A DNA stretch of 64,000 bases from Neckera pumila. Lineage: Eukaryota > Streptophyta > Bryopsida > Hypnales > Neckeraceae. The notes beneath the pieces were generated by a model, which was given only the letters and a program-made list of their open reading frames with translations, did not search any database and was not told the origin of the DNA. The translations under genes and the position numbers were made by a program. This document shows positions 37,201 through 52,798 of the stretch, in pieces. The stretch is from positions 34,485,282 through 34,549,281 of the forward strand of contig OZ018409.1 in assembly GCA_963969595.1 (NCBI GenBank), in the 5' to 3' direction. Within the stretch, counting starts at the first letter, position 1. Every line of letters starts with the position of its first letter.

Positions 37201-40200
37201 AAAAAATTTACCCATAAACTGTTCAAGCATTAGGAATTGGAATCACCACAGTATACATTGAGATATTCTTGCTTATAAAAAAAGTGGAAATTCTTCAAGT
37301 TTGTACAATTCCAACTACATGTGAAATTAAATTATGAATTTTTGAAGTTGAGTTGTTAGTCACTTAAAATGTCAACCTCCTAAAATGTATACATTGTTTG
37401 TAAATTGTTGGTACAATGAAACAATGAAAAGAAAACATGTACAAAGAGTGCACATTTCATAAGGTGGACGCTACTAGAGCCCAAGCACTTTATAAATGTC
37501 TTAAGATAGAAACACCCATTAGCGCACTTGTTCCCATTCTTGTACTCTAGACTGTCATTGAATTTGTCCCTAGAATTTTTATTAATGTGTCCTTGAAATG
37601 CTTAAATTTAATTTGCCGACGCATTTGAAAGACACATACCTCACTCTCATTTGTTGACTACAAACTTTTACAAATTTCAGATTTGGGTCCACCTATGCAA
37701 CAGTTTCAATGGTCGAGGGAGCTGCCACTTTGAAAAATCATAGAAATACATACTACAACCAAGAAAATCTAATTCTTTTTGAGTATTCATGATTTTCACT
37801 TGTTAATACTACAAAAATATCATTTTAGAGAAAGGTGCCTCCAACTATGCTGAATTGCTTAATATTGGCGGAATTTGATGTTTTCACCTTAGTACCTTAA
37901 TATATGAGAACTCACTTTGTAATCAAGATTGTCTCCACAATTGAATACCACACATTGAATGCCCAAAGCTTTTCCAAGATCTTTAGTAGTTTCCGTTTTC
38001 CCAGTTCCTGCTGGTCCGGCGGGTGCACCTCCAAGTTTTAAATGTAATGCTCCTGTTAATGTCATGTAGCACCGATCCGTAAGCGGAGTGATGACTAATC
38101 GCATTTGTGCTCCTAAGTATTCATAGGCATATTGAAATAATGCATTGGTTTGTCGTACAACACAATCTTCAACAACTTCATCCCAATAGTAACGTAATTG
38201 CATTTGCCAACCAAATTCAGTGGGTTTGAAAATTTTCTCTCTGCCATAACATGTAAAGTTTTTGGTCATTAAAATCATCATACATATTTTGTTTTTTGTT
38301 TTTGCTTTATGGGAATGATTTGGCTTTTATTTGACATTCCAATAAAATTTCTAATATGTTTATGTTTATGTGTGTACATACACACGTATATCTCCTCTCT
38401 TTATCTCTCTCTTTACAAATCTATATACATATAGGCAACGTACTATTTTTTTAGCACAATGTACCACTATGCATTGTTTTCCTAATTTTGAAAATTCCTA
38501 TCATTAAATGCAGATTGATTTGGAAATATTTTCTTTTTGCAAACTGAGTCAATTCATACCTGCAATACTATACTGAAAAATCTATGAAAAAAACCTCTAA
38601 AAGGAATTAGTTGAAAAAGATTCTACAAAATGAGTGCTTTATCACAATGCATTGTATATACCAAACTTAAAAATCTCATTGATAAAAATTAAATAAAACA
38701 TGCATTTACTATTACAAGTTCACAAGGATTTTAATTTTCATATTATATTATGAAAGAATATTTTTTGTATTTAAGAATGACCTTTAATGCTTAAAATATT
38801 AAATTGATTTCTTATGGGTTAAATTTCTTTTTTTTTCATTTTCTTCTTTTGAATATGCATTTTACAAAACTAATGAAGTAGAGATAGAACTCTTGAATTT
38901 CTTATGAAGGCAATGAATTAGTTGTGGCAAAATGGATTAGATTTTTTTGGGGGAATTTTTTGGTGCTAGGACGTGTCACATAGGATAAAAGTTTGCAAAT
39001 TGAACTCTTCATGTAAATGGTGGTGCATGACAAGAATTAGAAAACCACGTGGTGCATTTCCCTATGTAAATTTCATCTTCAACCCTTAAATCAAGTTTGA
39101 AGTGCCTTCACAAAGTAGACAAAACATTTGGGAAAAAAAACAATTAGGATTGCACAAGTTGCTTCAAGTACTACACTTTACACTAATTGTAGAATCATGC
39201 AAATTTGCAAAGCACACTAACCTAGTAATTTATAATATTTTAGAGTATTAAATACAATGTGAACTATAATATTATCGCATTGTCTCAAAATATGACAATT
39301 ATTGTTTGTCATTCATCCATTTTTCTATTTCATCCAATATTCATGACAATTTGTACACTAATTCAATCACATTCATCTAAAATCTTCCAAATTACTAAAA
39401 TTTTATACTATTCAAATAAGCATTGATTGAATTGAATTGTGTAATATTTGGGACAATAATATTAATTTTCAAAAATAATTATTAATAATATCTATAATTT
39501 TACAATGTGCCTTTAATATGCATATAGATAATGATGGTGTTTGACATTGATTATCTAATATTATTGCTTTATTTTACATTTTTGATATTGTTAATAAACA
39601 GATTTTTATTTTAATTAATTAAATTTATACTTTGTATTCTATTAATTAGATTTTATATCATATAAAACTACCAGAAAATATAATGTATAATATATTCAAA
39701 ATATACTGGTTCAATATTTATGTTAATTATACCGATGCAAAATATCAACAATGTCGCGTGCATGTACATCAATTGTAATCAATGCGCACAAAATTTTTCT
39801 ATCTAATGCAGCTAAATCTCCACGTACTAAAACTGAGAGTTCTTCTAGCCTTTCTATATTGACTTGTAAAAATTCAGCTAGTTTGCCTTCAACAATGCCT
39901 TCTTTTGCATTTAAACATTCTTCAACTTCTCTACACCAATAAACCTACAATAAATTTATTCAAGATACTATAAGTTTCAAAACAAATTAAACTATTTTAA
40001 ATTCTAATAAGAGATTCCCAAATGATTAGTTAGTAAAAAATTTACACATCTTTTAAAGAATTAGACTTTAAAATGAATTTAAATTATTCATTATAAAATT
40101 CATTTTAAAATTTTTATACATTTGTAAAATTAAAAATTAAAAAAAATTAAAAATATAATGGTTGTTGAGAAAAATACTTTTAACATTAAAAGATCTAAAA

Positions 40201-43200
40201 TTTATCAATAATATCTTAGATAAATTATAATGTTTTTATATAATTTTATTTATTTATTTAAGTAAATTTTTATATATTATAAATATTTTTTTGTATAATT
40301 AATTTTAAAGTTTTCAAAATATATAAATGTGAATTTAGTAATTTAATTTTCTAATTAAAATATATATTTATATAGCAGAATTCCGCAAATAAAATTGATG
40401 GCCTCTATAAATAATAGAACCTAAAATTTTAATTCTCATGCTTCTATTATAAATGGTTTTAATTGAATTTATAAAAATATGTAAATTTATAATTCATAAT
40501 AACAATTTATATTCACTTGTTGAATAGTCTATTTCAGGAGAATTTACTATACAAAAGTCTTGAAAAGCATGTGAGAGCAAAGATAGGATTGTTTTTATTC
40601 AAAAGAATGTAAGAAGTTTACTATATAGAAAAAAACTTGTAGTTCCCATACAACCCCTCAAAAAACTATTCAAAAGGTATAGATAGATTACTCTTAGAAA
40701 TAACATTCCAAATGTTTTATAGTGTAGAACACTCTTAAACTATGCAAATTCTAGCTTATTTTGTATGATATTTGTATTATTTGGTTAGCTGCAATATAGT
40801 TTATGGCAACTGATTTGTAGTGTTTTTTATTTACAATGTTTATCTCATAGCCCTCTATAAATTACCCTTCTTTGCATTAAATTGAAACATTTCCTACTAA
40901 TGTATCCTTTGGAAGTCTATTCACATTTACATTTGAATCTTGTCTTCAAATTTCATAACACTAAATAAATATAAATCAAAATAAAATCAACACATACATT
41001 GATTGTACTTTCATTTGTAACTTTATTACTATTTTGAGATTAAAACACATCATTATAGCATTTTTCAATTTCAAAATAGCGAAGACAAATCTTCATTTAA
41101 AACCATTTGTCATATAATTTATAATAAACATAAAAAGTATTATCTCATTTTTCACATTAGAATATGATTTGATGCAATGTTACATTCAGTTATATCAATG
41201 TGGTTTCTAAGTCAGAATTATAAATTTTTTTTTCAAAAAATTCATTATTAAAGCGTCTTTCTAAAGTGTTCTTTATAATTTCCTTCTCGATTTTTGAAAA
41301 CCATAAAGAATCTAAATGACCTCAAGTAATTTGAATGCAATGCTAGTTGTATTATGAATTTGTAAGAAAAATCTATAAGTTAAATTTACTTTTGGAATTA
41401 TTATCTATCATAAGCGATTTATTTTATTTGTAACAAGAATAGTTTTCAGTCTTTATTTTGAGCAAGAAAGCATTGTACTTGTGAAATCATAACAACCAAT
41501 TGAGCTGCATGCATAAGAACCCATTCTTTACGATCTTTTTTAGCATAATCAACATATCCAACTTTAGCCAACCTATTTCATATAAAAACATAATTTTGCA
41601 AGTATTGTAGTAGCATTTTAATATTAGCATTTGATTTTATATATTAAAGTTAATGAAAACTATATATATCAAAATAATTAGTTTTTTGAACAATACCTCC
41701 GAAGACTTGAAACCATATTTTGTTCAACAACAGTAAGCCAGTTTTCTACATTTCCACGAGCTTTCAAGTTTTTTCCAAGTACAATATGCTCTCCTTCACT
41801 TGAAACCATTGCAAAAATATCTATACTCTTTGGATCTTCGCCAAAATCCAAACTACGGATTCCATCTAAAATGCACAATTATAATTTTTGGTAATTAATT
41901 TTTTTATAATGTATATTGAGCAATTATGTGAATTTTTAATTTGTATTATGCAATGTTTATATAATTCATCAATTAATGACATATTGGATCAAAACATTCT
42001 AATATAATATATCTTTACACAATTCTTAATCAATATGTGACTACCAAAAGTCATTATTTGAAAATAATTTTGTATTCTACTCATACATTAGATGAATTTT
42101 TCAATTAAAAATACAATGTATATTAGTGTGAAAGTATATTGAATATTTCTTCAAAATACATATTCATGTTTAATTCATGTTTTATTTTGCATTTTGGAAT
42201 AAGGTGATTATATTCTTATAATCTTACCAAAGCATTTAGACATGTGTGGTTGAACAGCTTGCACATTTCTTGTTTGTGCAAGTATTTCAAGTAACTCGTC
42301 GTTGGATAGGAAGTAAAATCTAGGAAATGCCATACGTTTTGTTTCCAAATAATCCTCTAGATTCTTTTGAATTTTTTCTAGTGTTTCATTACTTTTAATA
42401 AATACTTCAAGCCATCCAGGTGTCGATCCTGATTGAAGGGCATTTGGTCTGAAAACAAAAATGTAATATGATATGTCATTTTTAAGCAATTGCAAATTTT
42501 AAACTCATTTTGGTAATCTCTTTTAACATATTATAAGTCCTAAAATTTCTCTTGTTTATAAATTTAAATTATTATTCAAATATTATACATGAATAATTTA
42601 TTAAATGTGTTGTATAAACAATATGCCAATGATTTTTAAGTGCTTATATATAATTCAAAGCTCATAAATAAATGAAGCTAATACCTATCATGTGTTCTTT
42701 TCATAACATCTTTAAATTGCTTATCAACTGCAAAAAATGCTTTGCTTTCATTTGGTAATTGTCGTTGTATATCTGGAGCGCTAAATATACTCTCTAAATA
42801 CATCCATTGTTTTTGAACTTCACACCATTGATCAAGTACCTTTCCAAAGTGTTTCAACGAGTTTTCTAATTTTTCAACTTCGTTTCGAATACCGGTGACA
42901 TATCTGGATAGCTTTTAGAAGTATATTGCTTATTATATAGAAGCACAATTTTCATGAAATTATCTCATTGAGTCATTGTTTATGAATACACTAATACTAA
43001 AATATTATTTGGAAACAAGGCCTTAAAAAGATAAAATGAAAAATATAATATAAGGCAAAACTCAATAGCATATGCCTAAAGATGTAATTTTGTTAGATCT
43101 TTAAACACTAAAAAATAATTATGATAATAAAGATGAATCCATTACTATTCTTTATATTGTAAAATTTTCAAAGTCCAAAAATATGATTGTGTATTTTAAG

Positions 43201-46200
43201 TGTTGTATAATTTTTTTTTTAATAATAATCAAACAAATTCGTATATTAGTATCAAAGGTAGACAATTGATGTTACACAAAATGATTATTATTGTGTAATG
43301 GCACATTTCACTAATTGTATGAAAATTATCAATGTTTAACACTTTGAATAATGTCTTTACATTTTTTGACCAAGTGAATATTTTCAATAGGATTGCCAAA
43401 GCTAAGTAAACTTATATTTCATCCTCAAATAATTTTGATGTATCTACTAAAAAAAATAATATTGTTATAGTTTGAATATAAAAATCAAGTCATCAAGTAA
43501 TAATTTAAATTAAATATTAATTATATATACTCACCTAGAAGATGTAATAGTATTCATAGTTACCATTGATTCATCCAAAGCTGCATAAACTTCATCAACA
43601 CCACCAAGAATATAACAATCTTTGACATCTTTGAAAGGTTTCACAACAAATTCAACAGTTGTCCACTATACACATTTTGAAGCAAATATTGTTATATTGA
43701 AGCAGATAACGATGAATGAAAGCGGATAATTATGATAGAAATATTATTATTTCTGTAAACAATAAATTATGATCTTTAACACAATTAAGAAAATTAATTT
43801 CATTAATAAAAACAGCTTGGTCGGTAATATTATATGGAGTAGTTATTATATAAATTCAAATATATTTATAATAAGATATTTTATATTGATTGCATATTTG
43901 TAAATAACCTTATTTTGAACTTTTGTCATAAGTTCTTCAAGTCCCATTTCTTGTGTTGCTTCATTGGATACATTTACAATTGCTTCTGTAAAGTCCATCA
44001 CTTTTAATTCCAATAGTTTTCCAAGTGTAAATTGAGCATTTCTTTCAATCTACTTCCACAACCCAATAATCCTTTGTAAATCATAGTAATCTCTTAAACA
44101 TATCAAACAAACATTCTAATTCATATGTACAATCTATTTTTTAACTTTTGAGTACAAAATTTGGACAAAATCATATTTCTATTAATACTTATATTAATAT
44201 GAATTAAATTTATATTATGAGTTATTTAAAAAAAAATCATATTTATTTGATCTAAATAAAATTTATAGTTTTTTGTACCTTACGTCCAATGATGCCTTCC
44301 ATTTTTTTCCAATGGCGATCTCTTAAAGCAGTATTGCGCATGTTTTGTATAACAGGTAATGTATTAAATAAAACATTCACCATTTCTTTTAGTTTTTTAA
44401 CAACAGGATTGGGTACAATTACTCTTTCCATTTTCACCGCCAACTTTGAATATCTAAACCAAAATGTTAAATTTAATTCATGTTTTAATTATTGTTCAAA
44501 TATTCTAATATATATAAAGTTTGTAATTGCTTATGGCCTTGTGAAGGTACAAGTACTCCTAAAATGCAGTCACAAATGGATAACTTCACTATTTTGACAA
44601 TTTGGCACTTCATTGTAGATTATGCAAATTATGAACTGTTCATTTCCCTTAGATTATTTATCAACCCCTAAAAGACCATTGTCCCTTTGGGGGACAAATG
44701 TGTTTTTGGGCAGGTACCTACGGGCTGAAATTTTCTTCTGATTTTTTGAAACTTTTTTTGGAGGTAGAAAAGCTGATTATCTTCATGGGAATATAATTTT
44801 TTTCACAATCGGTGCTTGGGAACAAAAGTTATGACCAAATAAGCTCAAAACAGGGGACGGCGAGCAGCAAAAAAAATTTGCGATTTTTTCTCTTTTTTTT
44901 TAAGTATTTTTTTTCTCATAGATTATATTTTTGTCTATCTAGAAAGATTTGATTCATTTCATTTGGATTTTCTATGAGAAAGTTATGGACATTCTTGTTT
45001 TTTGGGTAGTTAGAGCATCTTTTTGAAAAAAATAACTTATAGGACTCATTTCTGAATGCAATTTTTCAAATTTTTCAAATTTTCTTTTTTTTGCATGGCT
45101 TAGTTTATTTGCTAGAACAATATAACCATTGGGATTAGTGCATTTTAATCCCATCTAAAATATATGAATATTTTAGATTTACCTTCTATCTTGTACCTAC
45201 TTCTACTTAATAATTTTCTTAATAATGAAAATTAAGTTGTTTTAAACTTTTTTTTTTGGCTAGATTCTTAACTCAATTCTCCAGTATAAACATTAAAAGC
45301 TCAAAGCTCTGTAGTGCAAAAGAACAAAGTTAAAAATCTTCAAAGTCAAAAACTCTAATCCCCCAATGTGTTGAAAAACTTGTTTTTTTCACTTTAAATG
45401 CAAATATCTTGCAATCTGTGCAGTCAAAATTCTGAAATTTTTTCCACACACTCTCATACTAGTTAGGTGTAAGATCCTATGACTAGATGTGGGAAAAAAA
45501 CATTTTTCAATTTTTTTAATTTTTTGCTATAGAAATGGCAGTTTTGAGTGTTTTTTGGCAGAAAAAGGGCCTCGGTCCTTTAGGGGTTAAGCTAATTTTT
45601 TTGTATACAAAACTTAAAAATCTTTTAAATCAGTGAGCCTACTAAACAAAGTCCTAACCCATTGAAATGAATGAATGCAATAAGAAATTATAATTCTTTT
45701 GCTTTCAAAATTTAGTCTTAAAATTTCACATCTACAATTCCAAGAAAGTAGACTTTTTCAATTCAAAATTTCAATATTATAATTGTATATTTATATATAA
45801 TTAAAAAAATTCTTTTTCAAACACCATTTAAGTCTATATTTAGATTTATCAAACATTTGGATCTAAAAGTATTCTCATAATTTAAGGGGCAAGTGTAAAA
45901 AATTCATCTTGTAAACATTTATTTTGTTTACTTTTAAATTATTTTTGAAAATGATCTTAAAAGAGGGTTTTCAAATTCCTAAACTTTGTAACTGACTTTT
46001 TCCAATTTAGGCATACATCAAAGTTTTTAGAAATTAATTTAAATATTTTTATTTGAGAAAAAATCATCACAAAACTTGTTTCAAAAGATCATTTAAGTAT
46101 ATATACATGTGTGCACAGAGAGAGAGAGAGTACAATACTAATTCCAAAGCCATTAGGATACTTGCAGTATGAAAATGCCTAAAAAATAAAGTCTTTTATA

Positions 46201-49200
46201 TGAATACAATCAATAAAATGACTAAAAATAAGCTAGTCTAGAATGATTATATTTTTTTTTACCCATAAACTAACAATTTTTTTAATCTTTATATATAGCA
46301 AATAAAATTATAGAATTATAATATTATAATTTTTTAGAATATTTTATCAATATCATTTTTATTTAGTAATTATATTTTTTTGGTAAATCAAGTTTAAAAT
46401 ATTATTTGAAGTACTTTGTTACTATTGCTTCCATTTCTTCCACATCCAAACTCTCAAAATGTGTTGCATTCCAAGTGACTCCTTTTTCTGCCAATTCTCT
46501 TAATCCTTGCCACAATGAATATTTTAAATTTACTTCCTCAGAAGCTTGAGCTAAATCATCAAATTTAGATTCATCAGTCTGTATGACAAGTATTCAAAAG
46601 ATTGTAAGAAGGTTTAAGAATATTCAAAAGATTGTATCATAAATGGTCAAAAGATTATAAGAAGGTTTAAAAAAAAGATTAGGATTATAAGTATTTAGTT
46701 CATAAATATCAATATAAAGAATTCTTATAATTTTAGTTCAAGTCTTTTACATATTTATCGTATAAAGATTTATAAAAAATAATTTTGAGATTCATTTCCT
46801 CGCAATTCCAGAGTAACTATTAAACTTTTGAAGAATGAAAATGACCTCAAAAAGATGTTGATACTCTATAATGCGTTTGACTTGAGCTTTTTGAATTTGA
46901 ACTTCTTCATGTAATTTTCCCATATAATCTAAAATTGTGTCTTCATCAGCATCTATTAACAACGAATTTAAATTCAATTAGAAACTTCAAAAACCTAAAC
47001 CAAATTTTTTAATTTATGCATGCATTATTGATGCTAAAGTAACATATTAAACTCAGAACCAGAAATATAATTATCCTTTTTATATATCCAAGTTTTTAAA
47101 TCAAACAAAAACTAACATTACTTCACAAATATTTTAGAAATTATTATTGAATATAAAACTTTAGTACATATTATGGATGTATAGTAAATGTCAATTTTGA
47201 AATTATGCAAAATTCATACAAACTGTCTAAATTAATTTTTTTCCAAACAATTATAATTAATCTCTATAGATTTTTTCCTCAATATTGAGACTTTAAAGTA
47301 CATTTACAAATTTAAAAGCTATGTAGAATGTCTTTTTATATTTTGAATTTTTTTTTAAATATAAAACTTTAATTTGCTATTGCAGTGTATATCTTTCATC
47401 AAAATAAGAATTTATGGCATTTAATATGCAAAACATGATTTGAATATAAGATAAAGACATTTTTATATACAAGCAATTCAAATTTAGAATGAATGCTTTA
47501 AAAATAAATTGTTCCTTTTTTTTCTTTTTCTTTTTGACACAAGTAAAGATTTGTATTGTTCTTTTTATATATTAGTCCATATGGAACACAAAGAAAGCTT
47601 ATATTATTGCATTTTGTAATATGGAGTTCTAAAATTGATATATAATTTTTATTGTTTTTTCCATTATTTAATAATTTAAAAAGAAACGAAGTATTTTAAT
47701 CAATATTAAAAGTGTGGAAGCAATATCATCGTCCTTGTAATTGTAAATATATTTCCTTGGATGAATGTTTATTTGGACAAAACATAGCCTTGTGGTCATA
47801 ATTGGAGTATGGAATTTGGGAGAATATTGGTTACTGAATCAAATACCTGCGCTTAAAATCATTTCATTTTGTGCAGCTGCTCGTATTCCAATAACATCTT
47901 TTCGTAGTTTATCAACTTCTTTTACTAAATCTTCACTAAATTTTTTAATATTTCCAATTTTAGCCTCTTGTACTATATCCATTGCTTCTTTACAAGATAT
48001 AAAATTGGAGGCCATCATTTGAAATGAAGCTTGTTCGATATCTGGTACTTCCATTTGGTAATCTTTTATCAACACATAATGATCATTGATAACTTCAAAT
48101 TTATCTTCTAAAGTCTTTAACTTTTTAATTAAGCCCTGTCATATTTAAACCTTGAAACATGGAAAACAGTTTTTTGAGAAATCAATTTGTTTACTCAACA
48201 TTCATGTAGAAAATGACTTAAAATAAATGAGTTCAAAATTTGAATATTTTGATATTTATACCATTTTTGTTATCACAAATTTATTAACAAATGCTTTTGG
48301 TTTAAGCAAAAGTGACCATTTTTTGGTCACTTCTTCTGTTTTTTAAGTTTCCCATTTGCAAATTTTGAATTTTTGCAAATTCCAATTATTTGTGGAAAAT
48401 AGATTGCAATGCAAATCCACTAGAGGCTGTTTTATCAAATTTTGAATTAAACTCCACTTTTTGGAATTGTTTAAAGTTAAGTGGTGTAGTGTAGTTCTCG
48501 GCTCATGTTTTTTTATTCAATTTGGTCATGGATTGATAAGAAGTTGATCAACCAATGCAATTGTTGCCCACTTCAAAAAAGGCAGATTTCTAAAGCTCGT
48601 AGAAAAGATAAGTGTGCCCATTCTTACTTTTCTTACAAACATTACTCTCACTTTAGTAACCACTGTGCATTTGCAAGCTTCGCCCAAAATTACAAAATTT
48701 TGTGAAATTTTATATGGACATTTTCAACTCTCTTATATTTTATTAAGCACAAAAGGATATCATTCAGAGTATTTCACTAAGACGTGCTCTTTTAAATATA
48801 CTACTTTGTTTTTTTCTATTAACCCAAATGGAACTTCAAACTTAAATATCTAGATTGTGTAGTCAAGTAATCTAAATTTTTATATGGTATTCACTCTCAA
48901 TTTGAACTACAAGAGCCTACAGTTACATTCTACTTGATCTCAGAAAAAGATGAGCAAACAAATTGCTCAAGTTCTTGGCAATTTTGGCCTATTTCGAAAG
49001 TACACCCTCCTTCGGTAATTGAGGAAGAATATTGCAGACTTTTACAACATTGAAAGTCATTAATCATAGTAGATTTTGTCAGATGGTGCAATAAAATACG
49101 TTCAAGGCTTAACTAGGGAGGTGAACTTGTGTTTATGATTTATATTAAAATGAAATCATTCATCTACAATTTTTATTGAAAGCAAAATTTTTCGTATCCC

Positions 49201-52200
49201 ATAATCTTAAAATAAATGAGAAAACAAACCAAAAATAAAGATATTCTAATATATCTTAAAATGTTTAATTCAATTATTAGGTTTTAGTTTTGAAAAATTA
49301 AACAATATTTCAAATTGCCTGAGATAAGAAGTCAAAAAACAAATAAAATTTATTATTATTGTCTGTTATTTTTTGTAATTATATTGAAATTCAAGATTTT
49401 TCTAAAATTATCTTGAATTTTTCATCTCCAGTCCACAAAAATATTTTCCCCCATTAAGTGATAGATTTAATTGAAATCATAAATATAATGATTAGTTATC
49501 TTTAAATTTACATCCATATATGTAGTCTATATTTGAATTTGAATCACATCTGCAAAGCTATAAAAAAATAAAAAATAAAAATTGTAGTTATGATATTTTA
49601 AAACCAAATCAAATTACTTCATGAAAAAAACATTATTAAATAATCAACAATTATTTAGACCTCATTAAAGCTTGCAATATCTACAAATTCTTCTACTGTG
49701 GATGGTATAACACGTAACTTCTTTTCTGCTTCATGTATTTCTTTCATAAATTCCTAAAATCAATAAGAATAGGATGAAATATTAAAAAAAAATAAAAATT
49801 GAAATTGAAATTCATTTTAAATATCTTAAATTCAAAATAATGTATAAGAATTTTAGCCATTTGTTTTCACTGCTAGAAATTAGTATAATTCATTTATATA
49901 TATGTATTTTTTTTTGAAATACATGGACAATTTCCATTGATAAGGGGAAATAGTAAACAGAACTAGAGGAAGCACCCTCGGCGGCAATATTTCATTTTCT
50001 AAAACATTTTTCTCAACTAGTTTTAATTTTCCTTTCTTTTTTTCTTTTTTTTGGAAATCTAAGGCAAGAGAAGCATGGAATGAAGCAACAAGCAAGAAGA
50101 GAGAGGCCAATGGCAAAGCCAAAACCTAAAGGCCCACCCCCCTAGCCACCACCAACTACCAATAGAACTTTACATCCAGGCTTAGTTAAAAGCCCCCAAT
50201 TTTGGATGACTCATGTTCTAAGCCATTTGAAGGTGGGATCTCTTGCCCAATAATTCATTTATATTCAATGCATTCAACTAATTTAAATTTTAAACAATAT
50301 TAAAAATAAATAAAGTGGAGTAAGAAATCAACAAACCTGCAACAGCTCTCCACCCATTTTTGGTAGCAGTTTATAAATATTTTCTAATGCTTTCCGTGGT
50401 AAAGGCAACAAAAATTCTTTAGCATAAGTAGTTGTTACATGAAAAATTCCCTATAAATGCAATTTTGACAAATTTAATGATTACAAAAAGAAGATTGCAT
50501 ATTTGAAACTTGAAATTTGAAATTTGAAATTTTGAATCTTTCTGTGTGATATTTTTTTTATTGAATTTATTTGTTGATTGATGTTTTAATAAATTAAATA
50601 ACTAAACAGCTTCATAAATAATTTTAAAATTATGATTTATTTTGTAAAAATTGTACAAACTTATTTTATTATAATAAACTTTTATAATTACTTTTCAATC
50701 TCCAATATTTTGATTTACATTTTTAAATTGCACTCAAATTTATTAAAGAGAATTAATTTTTTTTGATATATATATGAACAATATTAATTAATATAATGTA
50801 AAAAATATTTCACATGAAAATAAAGATTGGTGTATTACTATATTGAAAAAATTTGGAAGGCGATCAATATCTTTTTCTTGGAAAATAAATTTTTCTATAT
50901 CAGTACGAAAATCTTGTAATGTCCTTTTTTTCTCTTCAACCTATAAATAAAAATGGATCAAACATAATTCATTAATTCTCATTAAAATTATATATATAAA
51001 AAAATAAAGGACAATTTTATGATGTGAATTGTATAAATTTATTACAACTTAATATTGATGCTAAAATATTACTTTTGAAATAAAGATAGTAGTTCTATAG
51101 TACTTTCACTTAAAACCAGTTTTCCAAACCAAGGAGTTAAAATATGTATTGGCAAACTTAAATTTAAAATATTAAGAAAATCAAAGTATTTGTGACTAAA
51201 GGAGGAGTAGAAAAGATTTCATTTCTGTCATGACTATAAATTATTATTTAAAATACAATGACTTTACATTAGCCATGGCAAATTCTAAACTCGACAAGAA
51301 GAAGAAATGTTTTCAACCATGTGTTTGGCTCAAATCTTCAGTTTTGGTCATTTTGACACCCAAAGTTAGTCTAATATACAAATTTATAAAGCAATGCCAA
51401 ATTCTTTGTCAATTTTTTATTTATTAATCTATGAATATATTCTACAAGAGAAAGGGGTGTCTTAAGTGAGTTTTTAAATATATTTCTAGATAAAAGATTA
51501 TAAGGAATGACCTTAAAGGTCATTCCTTATAATCTTATATCTAGGAACATACTTAAAAATTCACTTAAGACACCCCTTTCTCCTGTAGTGACAATCTTTT
51601 TGTTTAGCATTTAAATATGCCCCCAACAATATTAGAGTAAAAAATTGTCACTACTTATAAGATCATTATCCCTGAAGTTCAAAAATAATTTTAACTTAGC
51701 TTCTATAAATGCATAATCCATCATTCACTAGAATAAAAAATATATATATCTTGCAACTTATAAATATTGATAATGTATTGACAAAATTATTAAAAAATAT
51801 ATAAAACCAACCAAAGAACTCATGATTTATTAATATAAAATTTTGAACAAAAACATGTACATGAGGAAGAATTTAATTCCAAGAGGTATTTCTATTCATT
51901 ATACAATATAACTTCTCTAAATTTTATTGATAATTTAAGATTTGAAATAAAAGGACTTCATAATTTTATCATTTTGCCTTTATTTTTTATATAAACAATA
52001 CTTCTTGTAATTTTTAATTTATTAAAAGTTACAAGAAGCTTTTGGTATAGATATCAATTTGGCTAATGAAACAAAACTTTATTAATTTCAAAAAATAATC
52101 TCTCAAGCATCCATTTCAAATACGAAATACAAATGATCTTCTGAGTTCAAGAAATAAATATTTACATATTAATTTGACAATTATAAGATGTTTGAAATGA

Positions 52201-52743
52201 TTATGAAAAAATCAAAGGTCCTTCTAAATCATTTAGGCTAGGTAAAATCTCTCCAAAGACTTGGAATGCTCAAATTGTGTTCTTTACAGATCTAGGGAGG
52301 TAAGAATTGAATTTTATCAAGGATTGTAAAAATACAAAAGAAAAATTTCAAAAATCAATGCTAAATTTTATAATCATAGTTTTCTATACGTAAAGATTTT
52401 TTTGGTTTGAAATGTTTATTTGAAAGGATTGAACATCTTTTGTAGCTATTGAATTTATCCACCTAATACTATATATTTTTTACATTACCTCTTTACGCAA
52501 ACTTTCTTGAGTAATCTTACGATTTGCAATGCACCTATCCAAGTGTTCGAGGAAAGGTATTTTCAAATGTTCAATGTCCTACAACATCAAGTTATTTATA
52601 ATAGTTTGGTACTTAAATTAAATAGTACATTCTATTTGAGCCTTTGAATATTTTGCATTGAAATTAGGATCACAAATATTATATTTAAGAATTAATTTAT
52701 AACAGTATTTATTATTTCTTTGAATCTAGCCATCAAAACTTTA

Positions 52744-52798
<55 letters not shown>

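Noticed and set aside
39751..39942. Plus-strand frame opposite dynein exon 17 (also 33015-33281 and 26919-27125 opposite other exons)
   Set aside because: These are reverse-frame shadows of conserved dynein exons.
46391..46414. Exon 9 read through to YFK and a stop, as a gene end
   Set aside because: The GTACTT donor restores a conserved phrase with exon 10; the stop is intronic.
49880..50122. 80-codon frame with a signal-peptide-like start
   Set aside because: It lies within intron 5, ends in low-complexity lysine/tyrosine residues, and has no recognisable domain.
51442..51590. Palindrome as a transcription terminator or regulatory RNA
   Set aside because: It sits deep in an intron, has transposon-like ends and has a relative at 2661-2857.
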